This document shows positions 18,065 through 27,010 of a DNA stretch of 64,000 nt, one piece after another. Both the position numbers and the translations under genes were made by a program. Origin of the DNA: Aliishimia sp963678085 (GTDB taxonomy: Bacteria > Pseudomonadota > Alphaproteobacteria > Rhodobacterales > Rhodobacteraceae); the NCBI GenBank assembly GCA_963678085.1, contig OY782680.1:2604001-2668000 (forward strand), in the 5' to 3' direction. The notes under the pieces were generated by a model. That model was given only the letters and a program-made list of their open reading frames with translations, did no database searches and was not told the DNA's origin. Position 1 is the first letter of the stretch, and every line of letters starts with the position of its first letter.

Positions 18065-18399
18065 CAGAAGCTCGCGTTCAGGCGCACCCGGCCGATGGTG
18101 TCACCGGCTCCGCCAGCAACAGGTTCGGTGGCCACGCCGATCAATGTGTTCGATGTGGCCACGCTTGTGGTGCGTTTGTTGGTGTCGTCCCAATAGACCT
18201 TCGCGCCGACGGTCCAGGCCTGCGAGCCAACCTTGGTGAGGTCAAACACGCCGGTCAGGGCCGCCTCAACGGGATCGTTCAGGGCAGCGTCCGCGGATGC
18301 GATGCCGAAGATGGAGCCAACGAGCAGGCCATCGCCGGATGTCACCGCGTAGGGCGCGGTCAGCGTGATGGTATTGCCGGGCTGGACGTAGTTCTTCAT
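18064..18399 (-). CDS. DUF2190 capsid decoration/fibre-like protein
   Basis: A 111-residue protein starting at ATG 18399 (MKNYVQPGNTITLTAPYAV). VYWDDTNKRTT and GVATEPVAG are typical of DUF2190 proteins encoded next to the major capsid gene. Family members are thought to decorate or stabilise the capsid. It starts 76 bases after the capsid gene stop and shares one base with the downstream attachment gene. Confidence 0.8.
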   Translation of the reverse strand: MKNYVQPGNTITLTAPYAVTSGDGLLVGSIFGIASADAALNDPVEAALTGVFDLTKVGSQAWTVGAKVYWDDTNKRTTSVATSNTLIGVATEPVAGGAGDTIGRVRLNASF

Positions 18400-18475
18400 T
18401 GCGGGATCCTTTGAAAACGGGAACGGGCGGCCCGTCAGGACCGCCGGTGTGTCAGGGTTCAGGATGGGGTGCCGA

Positions 18476-20539
18476 TTACGCGCCCGGATTTTTGTAGAGG
18501 CCGCGCCAGTCGATGGCCTTTGCGCCGAAGTCGAGGCGGCACTTGATCTCGACACCGTCGACGTCGAAGCCGTTGCGGGTTTCGATATACGCACCCTGCT
18601 GGCCCTCCAGATAGGCGTACTCGATGGTGTCGATCTGGTTCGGGCTGGCCGCCAGATACCAGGCGGTCTCGCTGGCCGCGTCGAGCCGGGGCTCGCTGAT
18701 CGGCGCGAGCGTGCGGATCGATTGCGGTACCACGCTGGAGGTCGCCGCGGGCACGAGGTTCTGGGCGACCAGCTGTTCGGCCTTCAGTTCAAGCGAGGCA
18801 GGCACGATCAGGAAGGCGGGCCGCACGTTCAGCACCGTCTTCTTGTCGAGCCCGGTCTGCTTGGCCATGGCCGCCCGTGCCGCGCCAACGCTGCTGACAT
18901 CGAGCGCCGCCCCGGTGCCCGCGAGGTTCTTGTGTGCGCTGTGGAACAGAGCGTTGCCATCGGCCATCGCCGGGTTGGCGGTGATGATGCCCCAGACCAC
19001 GTCCGACTCAAGTTGGGCGATGGAGTTGCCGTACATTGCCGGGATCCGGGTGAACGCGTCGAGGTCGTCGTTGATCAGCGTCTGGCGGGTAATCGCGACC
19101 ACCCGGCCATAGGTCTTGACCTTGTAGCTCTCCTTACTCTCGCCGAGCGTGCCGCGTTTGAACTCGCCGCTTTCGCTCACCTCCAAAAGCTGCGGTGCCT
19201 CGCCGAGCTGCACGCGGTGCATCGCCTTGAAGTCCGTCGCCAGCACCTGACGGCAGAACAGCATGAAGGTCCGGGGATAGGCCTCGTAGGCTTGCCGGAG
19301 CGTTTTGTTGGTGACCGCGGACAGGATCTCGGGGAAGTCCGAAGTCGAGTGCAGCGCCCGCGTCGCGACCTCGTCGCGCGACAGGCCCCGGGTATTGACG
19401 CCTGCGTTGCCGAGGCTTTCCCGGGCCAGTTCCATGAGCGTCATGCCGCGATACTGGCGGGCGGAGTCCTCCAGCTGAAAGAGCGTCGGGCTGTAGCGAT
19501 GCAACAGTGCATTGGCCACGGCGTCGCGGCGGGTGATCTGTTCGTCACGGCCGCCCAGCGGGATCGACACCTGGCTGAAGGTGCCGGTTTCCTCGGATTT
19601 CGTGGCGACCTGATCGAGGATCAGGCGGCGCGCTTCGCCAATATCTGTGCCGCGCTTGACCAGATCCTCAGCGAAGCTGCGCTCGAGGTTCAGTCGGCCC
19701 GCCAGATCATAGATCGTGGAGACGCGGTCACGCTCGGTTTCACGCGCGCGGGTCGCGACCGCTTCGGTGTCGGGTGCGGGAGCGACATCGGGTTTAGGGG
19801 ACTTGGCATGGGTTCGGGTTTCGACTGCGGCACCCTTCGGTTCTGTCGCTGCCGGTTTCGGTTCAGTCATCGTGGTGTCCTCGGTTTCAACTGGCTCGGT
19901 CGGCTTTTGCGCTTGGGTTTCGGCGTCGCTCGCCGGATCATTGGATTTGTCCGTCATCGGGATGGCTCCTGTGTTGGTGGGGGGGACGTCCCGGCGATGA
20001 AGGACGCAGTCGTGAAGGGGGGACCCTGCGCGAAAGCCCGCGGCGGGGTCCGCGCCGACGGGCACGGCGGACACCTCGAAGGGCGTCCAGTCGACCGCAC
20101 GCCAAAGCTCGCGCGCGGCCTCGGGTTTCGAGACCTCGAAGCGGTGAACCTGGTAGCCGATGGAGACGGCACGGATGTGACCCGCCTGGATATCGCGCCA
20201 GATCGGTTCGACATCGGCGCGCTCACTGATCCGGACCTGTGCGATGCCGCGGCCGTTTTCGATGCGGGCCGAACCGGGGACGACGGAGCCGATTACGGCA
20301 TCCAGCGTGTCCACCTCATGCACCTTCAGAAACGGCGCGCCTGCATTCAGCCGATCGAGCCGCACATGGTCCGGATCGAGGCTGAGCTCTTCGTCATAGG
20401 GCTCGCCAAACAAGGTCGAGCGGCGGACCCGCGCGCCCGCCGACCAGATCACCTCGACGGTGCGGGCGTCGGTATCTGCTGAGTTTGGCGCAAGCTCCGC
20501 CATCCGGCGCAAGGCCGGGATTTCGATCATCGTGTCCAT
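18476..20539 (-). CDS. Prohead protease-major capsid protein fusion (HK97-type)
   Basis: A 687-residue fusion starting at ATG 20539 with AGGA nine bases upstream; a TTG at 20548 is also open. Residues ~30-140 are a U35-like prohead protease (FLKVHEVD with catalytic His and AVSIGY with catalytic Ser). Residues ~185-290 are a Pro/Glu/Thr/Lys-rich linker likely to act as the scaffold/delta region. From ~330 to the end is an HK97-fold capsid (VWGIITANPAMADGNALFHS, then RNGFDVDGVEIKCRLDFGAK). Self-cleavage would release mature capsid. The fusion is known in related phages, though less common than separate genes. Confidence 0.85.
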   Translation of the reverse strand: MDTMIEIPALRRMAELAPNSADTDARTVEVIWSAGARVRRSTLFGEPYDEELSLDPDHVRLDRLNAGAPFLKVHEVDTLDAVIGSVVPGSARIENGRGIAQVRISERADVEPIWRDIQAGHIRAVSIGYQVHRFEVSKPEAARELWRAVDWTPFEVSAVPVGADPAAGFRAGSPLHDCVLHRRDVPPTNTGAIPMTDKSNDPASDAETQAQKPTEPVETEDTTMTEPKPAATEPKGAAVETRTHAKSPKPDVAPAPDTEAVATRARETERDRVSTIYDLAGRLNLERSFAEDLVKRGTDIGEARRLILDQVATKSEETGTFSQVSIPLGGRDEQITRRDAVANALLHRYSPTLFQLEDSARQYRGMTLMELARESLGNAGVNTRGLSRDEVATRALHSTSDFPEILSAVTNKTLRQAYEAYPRTFMLFCRQVLATDFKAMHRVQLGEAPQLLEVSESGEFKRGTLGESKESYKVKTYGRVVAITRQTLINDDLDAFTRIPAMYGNSIAQLESDVVWGIITANPAMADGNALFHSAHKNLAGTGAALDVSSVGAARAAMAKQTGLDKKTVLNVRPAFLIVPASLELKAEQLVAQNLVPAATSSVVPQSIRTLAPISEPRLDAASETAWYLAASPNQIDTIEYAYLEGQQGAYIETRNGFDVDGVEIKCRLDFGAKAIDWRGLYKNPGA

Positions 20540-20544
20540 ATTGC

Positions 20545-22101
20545 TCAATCCTGTTGGTCGGCCTGCGCCGGGTCGTTTTCCGGATCGGCGGCGGGCTCGT
20601 CGGCATCCGGATCATCGGCGGCAGGATCGCCGACCCCGTTATTGGATTGGGCGCTGCCGGGCTTGGTGACGCGGCGCGGGTCGCTGTCGAGCACCAGCCC
20701 AAGATCATCGAGCTTGGCGTTGGTAGCAGCGATCTCCGCCAGCACCGCGTCTGGGTTGCGCCCCTGCCGCGCGATCACCTCCGCGAGCGTCATGGTGCCG
20801 GAGCGGATCGACAGCAGATTCGCCATCGCGTCCTTCTGCGGATCGACCGCCTCGAACTTCGGCGGCGACCATTCGACCGGTACATCAGGTGACGGGATCT
20901 GGCCTGCCGCCCATGCAGCCTCGGTGAACCAGCGCCAGCTAGGGGCGCAGAACATCGGAATGAACAGTTGCCACTGCACGGCGTCGATCTGGCGGCGGAA
21001 TTCCACGAGCCCCGCCCGGATCGAGGAATAGTTGACCTGTGACAGGTCCCCGGTCAGCAACTCGTAGGGCACGCGGAACCCGGCCGAGATCGTGTGCAGG
21101 CTGGCCCGCTTGTATTCTGCATAGCCGCCAGTGGCCGACGGCTGGTTGAACCGGATGTCCTTGCCGCCGCGGGCATAGGCGATCAGGCCGGGCTCAAACT
21201 GCTCGACCCGATTGCCGTCAGCATCCACCACGGAGGGCGCGATGCCCTGCTGAGCCTCATCGTCGCCGAAGACGATGGCGGTGACACAGGCCTCGGTCTT
21301 CTTGCGGACCAGCTCGGCCACCTCGTAGTCGTCGAGATCGCGCAAGGACCGGATCACTGGCGCGCCCCAAGGAACACCGCGCGCCTGCGTGCGCTGCTTC
21401 TCGTAGACATGGGCGATCTCACTCGCCGGGACCGGGCGGCTCTGCAGGCCGTTCTGCAAGGCACCATAGGCATCGCCCGGATGTTCGGCATGCAGCCAAT
21501 AGGCCCGGCGCTTGCCAACAGGGTCGAACTCGATCCCCTGGACAAGGCGACCAGCACCGAGCGCGCCGGATTTCGTGGCGTCGAGGAAGTCGGCCTCCAG
21601 CACCTGCAATTGCAGCGGCACCGGCAGACCGTCGCTGGCGCGCCGCAACCTTCGACGTACCAACACCTCCCCGGCCTCAACCATCTCGCGGCAGATCAGG
21701 GTTTGCAGCCCATAGAAGTCGAGCTGGCCGTCGGCATCGGCCGTGTCCGACCATTGCCCAAACAGTGCATCGACCTTGCGGTCCAGCTTGTCATTGCCGC
21801 TGGCGGCACGCGGCATGATGCCCGCGCCAACGATGTTGTTCACCAGCACCGCCACGGCCTTGGCCGCATGAGGATTGTTCCGCACCAGATCACGCATCCG
21901 GTCGCGCAGCAGCGCCCCGGCAACGCCGACCTCGGTGTCGGCGGAGGTGCCCGGCGCGCGCCAGCCTTCAGTGCGCCGCCCCTTCGCGGCACCATCGTAG
22001 CCCCGCGTTAGGGTTTCGAAGGCTTGTCGGGCAAGAACGCGACGTGCGGCCGCGCGCGGTGCCACCGTGGCAATCGCATGATCAAACCAGTTGGCCGACA
22101 T
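20545..22101 (-). CDS. Portal protein, lambda family
   Basis: A 518-residue portal of the lambda B family: an N-terminal helical region with RDLVRNNPHAAKAVAVLVNN, then FRVPYELLTGDLSQVNYSS and the C-terminal region before an acidic tail rich in Asp/Ala/Pro. It forms the dodecameric DNA channel at one capsid vertex and docks the terminase. Its ATG overlaps the gpW-like stop (TGATG), and its end lies just before the protease-capsid fusion. Confidence 0.85.
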   Translation of the reverse strand: MSANWFDHAIATVAPRAAARRVLARQAFETLTRGYDGAAKGRRTEGWRAPGTSADTEVGVAGALLRDRMRDLVRNNPHAAKAVAVLVNNIVGAGIMPRAASGNDKLDRKVDALFGQWSDTADADGQLDFYGLQTLICREMVEAGEVLVRRRLRRASDGLPVPLQLQVLEADFLDATKSGALGAGRLVQGIEFDPVGKRRAYWLHAEHPGDAYGALQNGLQSRPVPASEIAHVYEKQRTQARGVPWGAPVIRSLRDLDDYEVAELVRKKTEACVTAIVFGDDEAQQGIAPSVVDADGNRVEQFEPGLIAYARGGKDIRFNQPSATGGYAEYKRASLHTISAGFRVPYELLTGDLSQVNYSSIRAGLVEFRRQIDAVQWQLFIPMFCAPSWRWFTEAAWAAGQIPSPDVPVEWSPPKFEAVDPQKDAMANLLSIRSGTMTLAEVIARQGRNPDAVLAEIAATNAKLDDLGLVLDSDPRRVTKPGSAQSNNGVGDPAADDPDADEPAADPENDPAQADQQD

Positions 22102-22310
22102 CAGCGATCCCCGCGCGAGAAGCCCGCAAGTCCGGCGATTGGCAACTGTTGCGCGGTGCCAGCAATGGCGCGCTCGATGGTGCGGATGCGGGCGAGCAGG
22201 TCCTCGGCCGAGCCGTAATCCACGGATTTCCCGTCATAGCTGACCCGGGTCGTGCCGCTGGCATAGGCCCGGCGCAGGGCCGAGAGCTCGGTTTCCGTCC
22301 AGTCCGTCAT
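22101..22310 (-). CDS. gpW-like head-tail joining protein
   Basis: A 69-residue protein starting at ATG 22310 (MTDWTETELSALRRAYASG). The pattern LRRAYASG, then VSYDGKSVDYGS and LLARIRTIE fits lambda gpW-type joining proteins, which plug the portal after packaging. It overlaps the terminase stop by 4 bases (ATGA) and the portal start by 1 base. Confidence 0.7.
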   Translation of the reverse strand: MTDWTETELSALRRAYASGTTRVSYDGKSVDYGSAEDLLARIRTIERAIAGTAQQLPIAGLAGFSRGDR

Positions 22311-24379
22311 CAAAACCATCCTCCGCGCCGTCCGAGCCAGCCGGATTGGCGTTTGCCTTGCGACGCCTGCGCTTGCCTGTTGATCTGCCCCGCGGGATCC
22401 GCAGAGGCGTCGGCCACCCCTAGTTGATCTTCAAGGTCGCGCCATTTCTCGTCGGTCCAGCGATCCGCGCCCGCGATCCATGCAGCGGCGCGGGCATAGA
22501 CTCGGCAGTCCAGCGCCTCGTTGCGTTCGCGCAGTTTCTGCCATTCAAGTCGGGCGAAGCCGCGCTTGGTGCGCACTGTGACCAACTGCTCGGCCACGAA
22601 CTGCTTGAGCCATTCGTTCTCGACCTAATACGGCAGATGGACCGTGCCGGGTGAGAATGCCGCGCCGTCAGCGCGTTCCTCGTCCGTGGGCCGTTCCAGC
22701 CGCAGGAAGCGATAGGTCTCGGCCTTGAAGGTCGACACCGCCACGGTCCAGAGCCGCGCGCCCCGCCGAAGCCTCTTGCCGCCGATCGTCGCGTCCACAT
22801 AAGTCGGCCCAGACACCGGGCTGGAGCGGTTGAACCCTTCGACGCCCTTTACCGGCGACACCTGCGCAAACCCCTGAGCTCGCGACCAGCCATAGACCGC
22901 CGGGGCCTCGTAGCCGGTGTCGATGGCGAGCCGCGCGATCTTCAGATGTGCGCCACGCTCATGCGGCCAAGTCCGACCGAGAAGTTCGGTTAGGTCGCCC
23001 CAAGCCTCATGCCGGTCGGGGCCGCCTTCGATGACAATGTGATCGACGAGCCAGCTTTCCAGCCCTCGACCCCAGGCCCAGACATCGACCTCGATCCGAT
23101 CCTTCTGCACGTCGGCCCCGGCTGTCAGGAACAACCCGCCCGCCGGGATAATCCCCGGTTTCCAGCATTCGCGCTGGTCGTAGAGCCGCTGCCAGTCAGG
23201 GGCTTCGCCGGTCTCGACCCATGTCTCGCCGAGGATCGTGTTCCGGAAGGCCTTCATCGCCTCATCCGACCCCTGCGCCGCATCCCACGCCCGCACAATC
23301 CGCTCCCAGCTGAGCCAGCCGATTGGTGAATAGAGCGCCGAAAGGTGATACCCGACCGTATTGGGATCCGTCGCCGTGGCGGTCGCCCGCCATTCGCCCG
23401 CTTCCAGCATCGCCGTCTTGTGGTGTTCGGCGATGGGCGTGTCGCAGCCCTCGCAGTGATATTCCGCCGTTTCCGGTTGTCCCTTTTCCCAACGCAGCCG
23501 TTCGAACTTCAGCCACTGCATCGCACCGCAATGCGGACAGGGCACGAAGAACCGTCGTTGGTCGCTGGCCTCGTAGTCCCGTTCGATCCGGCTCATCCCC
23601 CGAATGGTCGGCGTCGAGACCAGAAACACCTTGCGTCGGTGAGCAAAGGTCAGCGACCGGGCCTCGGCCAGCGTGACCGGGTCGCCTTCCTCGTCGGCCG
23701 AGGCTGGATAGGCATCGACCTCATCGAGAAAGATGTAGCGTGCGGGCGTCGAGCGCAGCCCGACCGCCGAGTTCGCCCCCGTCATGATCAGGATGCCGCC
23801 CGCGAATTCCTTGGACAACATGGTGTTGCCTGCGTCGCGTGAGCGCGCCGGTTTGACCCGCTGCCGTAGCTCCGGGCTTTCGTCGATCAGCGGATCGATC
23901 CGCTGGCGGGAATTCCGTTTCGCCAATTCCACTGTCGGCTGGACCGCGAGCATCGGGCCCGGCGCCTGGTGGATGGCAAAGCCGATCCAGTTGTTGCCCG
24001 CTTCGGTCGCACCGACCTGCGCCGCCTTCATGAACACGATCCGCTGCGTCGGATCGCCGGGCGACAGCCGATCCATGATCTCGCCCATATAGGGCGTGCG
24101 CGCCGTGCGATACCGGCCCGGTTCGGCCGAAGCCCGGCCCGACAGCATCCGGTGCCTGTCCGCCCATTGCGAGACCGTCAGGTCCGGGTCCGGGGTGAGG
24201 CCTTCGCTCCAGGCGCGAAGGATTTCGGCCGCGCCATCAAAGTCGTCTATTTGTTCGGCTACCGCTTCGCTACATGAGGCCTGCGCTTCACCGGAGATCG
24301 GGTTTGACCTCGGCGAGATCGTCGAGCTGGGCACGGACATGTTTCTCCAGAACCTTTTGCATCGCGGCGGGCTCGACAA
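22310..24379 (-). pseudogene. Terminase large subunit (GpA family), interrupted by in-frame TAG
   Basis: The frame encodes a GpA-type packaging ATPase/nuclease: an ATPase motif MKAAQVGATEAGNN, Walker B RYIFLDEVDAYP, a zinc ribbon (CPHCGAM then CEGC) and a nuclease domain (AGADVQKDRIEVDVWAWGR). At 22625-22627 a TAG follows HLPY, and the same frame then continues with VENEWLKQFVAEQLVTVRTK to the true stop at 22310. A single G-to-A change in a TGG (Trp) codon explains it. As read, about 105 C-terminal residues are lost unless the amber is suppressed. The start is uncertain (24379 or 24340) and overlaps the small subunit gene. Confidence 0.85.
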
Positions 24380-24414
24380 CGATTTCTTGGCCTACCGCTT
24401 CGCTGCATGAGGCC
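24257..24414 (-). repeat. Two near-identical 25-bp repeats coding the same peptide in two terminase genes
   Basis: Copies at 24257-24281 and 24390-24414 differ at two positions. On the minus strand both encode ASCSEAV, the first in the large-subunit frame and the second in the small-subunit frame, because the 133-base offset follows the frame change. The repeat ends are complementary (GGCCT...AGGCC in the second copy). Confidence 0.65.
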
Positions 24415-24884
24415 GAGAGCTCAGCCGCCATCAGCGCGGCGGCACGCGCGGGCCAGTTGACCCAGACATCGCGCTCCTGTCGCGCCAGCCGAAACACCAG
24501 CGACAGCGCACGGGCGCGGTCGATCAACTCGCCTTTCAGTTTTTGCAGCCGCAGGCGGCGCTCTTGCGCCTTCAGTACCTCGTTGGCCGTCTTGGCCTGC
24601 AGGAACGTCGTGCCGCTGCCCCCCGGCGGAGCAGACATTCCCTGTTCGCGCAGCGTTTCACCGACGGCCGAGACGGCAGCCTCGGATACAGGTTTGAGCT
24701 TCGGCTTCGGTGCCTTGCGGGTCTTGGATGGGTCCGTGGCTTGAGCGCGCAACGCGTCGCTGGCCTCCGCGTCGATGCTGCCGTCAGCGTGCAACACCAC
24801 GCGTCCCGTAGCCTTGGCCTTCTGGATTGCGCCGCGCGAGAGGCCGACGCGGGCGGCGTATTGGCGCTCGCTCAGACCCTCCAT
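24288..24884 (-). CDS. Terminase small subunit
   Basis: A 198-residue protein starting at ATG 24884 (MEGLSERQYAARVGLSRGAI), where an N-terminal helix-turn-helix for pac/cos recognition is visible. The middle is Pro/Lys-rich (TRKAPKPKLKPV), followed by a helical region (LKAQERRLRLQKLKGELIDR) as in Nu1-like terminase small subunits. It directly precedes and overlaps the large-subunit gene. Its start overlaps no upstream gene if 24884 is used (the upstream gene stops at 24895). Confidence 0.75.
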   Translation of the reverse strand: MEGLSERQYAARVGLSRGAIQKAKATGRVVLHADGSIDAEASDALRAQATDPSKTRKAPKPKLKPVSEAAVSAVGETLREQGMSAPPGGSGTTFLQAKTANEVLKAQERRLRLQKLKGELIDRARALSLVFRLARQERDVWVNWPARAAALMAAELSASCSEAVGQEIVVEPAAMQKVLEKHVRAQLDDLAEVKPDLR

Positions 24885-24894
24885 TCTCTGCCTC

Positions 24895-25293
24895 TTAGAT
24901 CGGGTGGCGGAACCAGGCTGTGACCGTTCCACCATTCGTATCAACGCCACCCGTCACCGTCCGGAAACCGACGACATCTCCGGCCGCGAAGGCCACCGGC
25001 GACTGTGCAAAATCCGTGAACGCCCGATCCCCGGAAGTGATCTCGACGCGGCGGCCAGCGCTTGCGCCGTTCTGGCGGACCTCAACCTCGGCTGGACCTA
25101 TCCCCTCGATGACCAGACCGACCGCGAACAGCTCGCAATCGAAGGGCACGAACACGCCGACACCGGAAGGCGACTCGTTGCCGTTTCCGAAGGACCACTC
25201 GAAGACACCGCTGCTGAGGTCGGCCCCTTCCTCGGCCCAGATGCAGAACACGCCGTATCGCGGAGCCGCCGCCGGGATATGATGCCCGGTCAC
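24895..25293 (-). CDS. Unrecognised phage protein, beta-rich
   Basis: A 132-residue protein of alternating hydrophobic strands with many Gly and Val residues (VGVFVPFDCELFAVGLVIEG, VVGFRTVTGG). No family is recognised. The look is of a jelly-roll, decoration or fibre-type domain. It lies between another small phage gene (4-base overlap) and the terminase small subunit, at the start of the late operon. Confidence 0.55.
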   Translation of the reverse strand: MTGHHIPAAAPRYGVFCIWAEEGADLSSGVFEWSFGNGNESPSGVGVFVPFDCELFAVGLVIEGIGPAEVEVRQNGASAGRRVEITSGDRAFTDFAQSPVAFAAGDVVGFRTVTGGVDTNGGTVTAWFRHPI

Positions 25294-25538
25294 AGCAGGT
25301 CCCCGGTGGCGATCAGCTTGGCGATCTGGTGCTGGGCCGCCCGCGCATAGCAGAAGGCGCTGCCTTCATAGGTGACGCAGGTGCCGCGATTGACCTGATG
25401 CGCGGGCGCTTCGGGGGTGTTGGGGATCGTATCCGCGAAGTGCACGAGCACCGCTTGATTGGTTTCGGCCTCGACCATCAGAGGGCCCTGGCCGATCTCC
25501 TGCCATTCGGATGTCAGCTGGTAGCGGCGTGTCGGCAT
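25290..25538 (-). CDS. Small phage protein of unknown function
   Basis: An 82-residue protein starting at ATG 25538 (MPTRRYQLTSEWQEIGQGPL). The sequence EAETNQAVLVHFADTIP and the ending AQHQIAKLIATGDLL suggest a compact alpha/beta fold similar to small proteins found near terminase genes. It appears to be the first gene of the late leftward operon, divergent from the plus-strand cassette that starts at 25651; the 112-base gap should carry both promoters. Confidence 0.55.
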   Translation of the reverse strand: MPTRRYQLTSEWQEIGQGPLMVEAETNQAVLVHFADTIPNTPEAPAHQVNRGTCVTYEGSAFCYARAAQHQIAKLIATGDLL

Positions 25539-25650
25539 GATCAAGGGGCCTCATATAAAGCACTGATATTGCTTCTATTATACTGGATAAGCACCCGCCA
25601 CAGAGCGAAGCTGCTTACAACGAAACGACGCACCCGAAGGAGCAAACGCA

Positions 25651-25920
25651 ATGACCCGCCTGAACCCGCAGACAACGCCCCGCCATCAGCTTCGCGCCGA
25701 GAAGGCACGCCGCAACAAGGAGGCGGCTTTGAATGCCTTCATCGGCAAGAAGGCCGAGATCGACGAGATGCTCGCCCGGCTGCAGGGCCTCAGCGACGAA
25801 CACTTCAACTGCCACCCCGACGAGATCGGCTGGGCCACCGTCGGCAGCCTCGAGCACTACGCCTGCCTCCTGAAGCGCATCACGGACAGCGCCTTTGGCG
25901 AAGGCGAATACGCGGAGTGA
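25651..25920 (+). CDS. Small helical protein of unknown function
   Basis: An 89-residue protein with a good ribosome binding site (GAAGGAGC before ATG). A basic N-terminus (QLRAEKARRNKEAALNAF) leads into helices with EIDEMLARLQGLSDEHFN. No family is recognised. It is the first of three plus-strand genes inside an otherwise minus-strand prophage and sits six bases before the next gene. A DNA-binding or regulatory role is possible from its charge pattern but not shown. Confidence 0.55.
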   Translation: MTRLNPQTTPRHQLRAEKARRNKEAALNAFIGKKAEIDEMLARLQGLSDEHFNCHPDEIGWATVGSLEHYACLLKRITDSAFGEGEYAE

Positions 25921-25925
25921 CCCCG

Positions 25926-26114
25926 ATGAGCAGCACCCTTGCAGAGCGCTATAACCGCGAGGCCACCCGCCTTATGCCGCACATGGGCAGCGACCTTCAG
26001 GTCGACCCGACCATCAACGCCGCGAGCGAGATCGACGAGATCGTGTTTCGCCGCAGCGAATATCTCGGGGGCATGGCGGCCGTCCTCCTTGCCCTGATCG
26101 CGCGCGACAACTGA
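25926..26114 (+). CDS. Small protein of unknown function
   Basis: A 62-residue protein (MSSTLAERYNREATRLMPHM) with a helical C-terminus (GGMAAVLLALIARDN). It starts six bases after the preceding stop, so it is translated from the same message. No family is recognised. Confidence 0.5.
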   Translation: MSSTLAERYNREATRLMPHMGSDLQVDPTINAASEIDEIVFRRSEYLGGMAAVLLALIARDN

Positions 26115-26204
26115 GCCATCGCGCGCCGGTCCCGGCCCGCCCAAGCGGCGGGCTCGCCTCGGTAGAAGCCACGCACTCCGCGCGGCCCAAACCCGGAGGC
26201 AAAC

Positions 26205-26726
26205 ATGACCAAACTTACCGACACCCAAGCCATCATTCTCAGCGCCGCGTCCCAACGCGACAGCCATATCGCCTTGCCGCTTCCCGACAGCCTGCGCGGC
26301 GTGGCCGCCGCCAAGGTGGTCGGCGCTATGCTCGCAAAAGGCCTCATCGAAGAGGTGGAGGCCGATATGTGCAAAGGCGAAGCCGTCTGGCGCGAGACCG
26401 GCGACGGGCATGGCGTCACGCTGGTCGCCACCGACGCAGGCCTTGCCGCCATGGGAATTGAGACTGGTAGCGCGGAGGTCAAACCGACCAACGACGCAGC
26501 CCCCAAGACCCGCACGCCGCGCGGGGGCACCAAGCAGGCCACTCTCATCGCCATGTTGCGCGCGCCAGACGGCGCGACCATCGCGGAGATCATGGCGGCA
26601 ACCGGATGGCAGTCACACACCGTGCGCGGCGCGATGTCCGGCGCGCTAAAGAAAAAGCTCGGGCTCGAGGTGACTTCAGAGAAGGTCAAGGATCGGGGGC
26701 GCGTCTACAAACTGCCCGCCGCCTGA
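26205..26726 (+). CDS. DUF3489 protein with winged-helix domain
   Basis: A 173-residue protein. The N-terminal half (DTQAIILSAASQRDSHIALP, then GLIEEVEA) and the C-terminal half (RGGTKQATLIAMLRAPDGAT, then GWQSHTVRGAMSGALKKKLG) fit the DUF3489 family, whose C-terminal part is a helix-turn-helix. GAGG lies upstream of the ATG. As the only clear DNA-binding protein of the plus-strand cassette it is a candidate regulator of the prophage, though these proteins are uncharacterised. Confidence 0.75.
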   Translation: MTKLTDTQAIILSAASQRDSHIALPLPDSLRGVAAAKVVGAMLAKGLIEEVEADMCKGEAVWRETGDGHGVTLVATDAGLAAMGIETGSAEVKPTNDAAPKTRTPRGGTKQATLIAMLRAPDGATIAEIMAATGWQSHTVRGAMSGALKKKLGLEVTSEKVKDRGRVYKLPAA

Positions 26727-26749
26727 AGCATCAGTCCTATCAAACCATG

Positions 26750-26772
26750 CCGCCGTCCTTCTTGGGCGGCGG
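26750..26772. terminator. Hairpin between convergent genes
   Basis: CCGCCGTCC (26750-26758) and GGGCGGCGG (26764-26772) pair over 9 bp with one G-T pair and a TTCTT loop. It lies between the stop of the DUF3489 gene and the stop of the small membrane-protein gene that converges on it. Only a weak T-rich tail follows on the plus strand. Confidence 0.5.
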
Positions 26773-26776
26773 TTCG

Positions 26777-27001
26777 TCATTTGGCACTTCGCATTCGGAT
26801 CGCCTCGAATACCCGCCGCAGCGCGAATGAACGCGCGATGCTCACCACCGTGAAGATTGCGCCCATCTTCAGATTCTGCGCCAATGTCGTATGCAGCCCG
26901 AAGATTGGGAAGATCAGGATCTGCGTGACGACCGCGACGCCGTAGCCAACCGCCACGTTGGCGATGGACTCGACAAGCGACATGAGCCGCGATTGCTTCA
27001 T
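26777..27001 (-). CDS. Small phage membrane protein (DUF7220-like)
   Basis: A 74-residue protein with two hydrophobic segments (about residues 12-33 and 44-57) and a basic C-terminus. The pattern SIANVAVGYGVAVVTQILIF, then FTVVSIARSFALRR resembles a widespread small phage/plasmid membrane family. It is nine bases downstream of the cytosine methyltransferase gene on the same strand. Its function is unknown. Confidence 0.6.
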   Translation of the reverse strand: MKQSRLMSLVESIANVAVGYGVAVVTQILIFPIFGLHTTLAQNLKMGAIFTVVSIARSFALRRVFEAIRMRSAK

Positions 27002-27010
27002 GTCGCCACC

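Noticed and set aside
18449..20482. 677-residue open frame on the plus strand
   Set aside because: Antisense shadow of the protease-capsid fusion, which has clear family motifs.
21094..22011. 305-residue open frame on the plus strand
   Set aside because: Antisense of the portal gene; no supporting signals.
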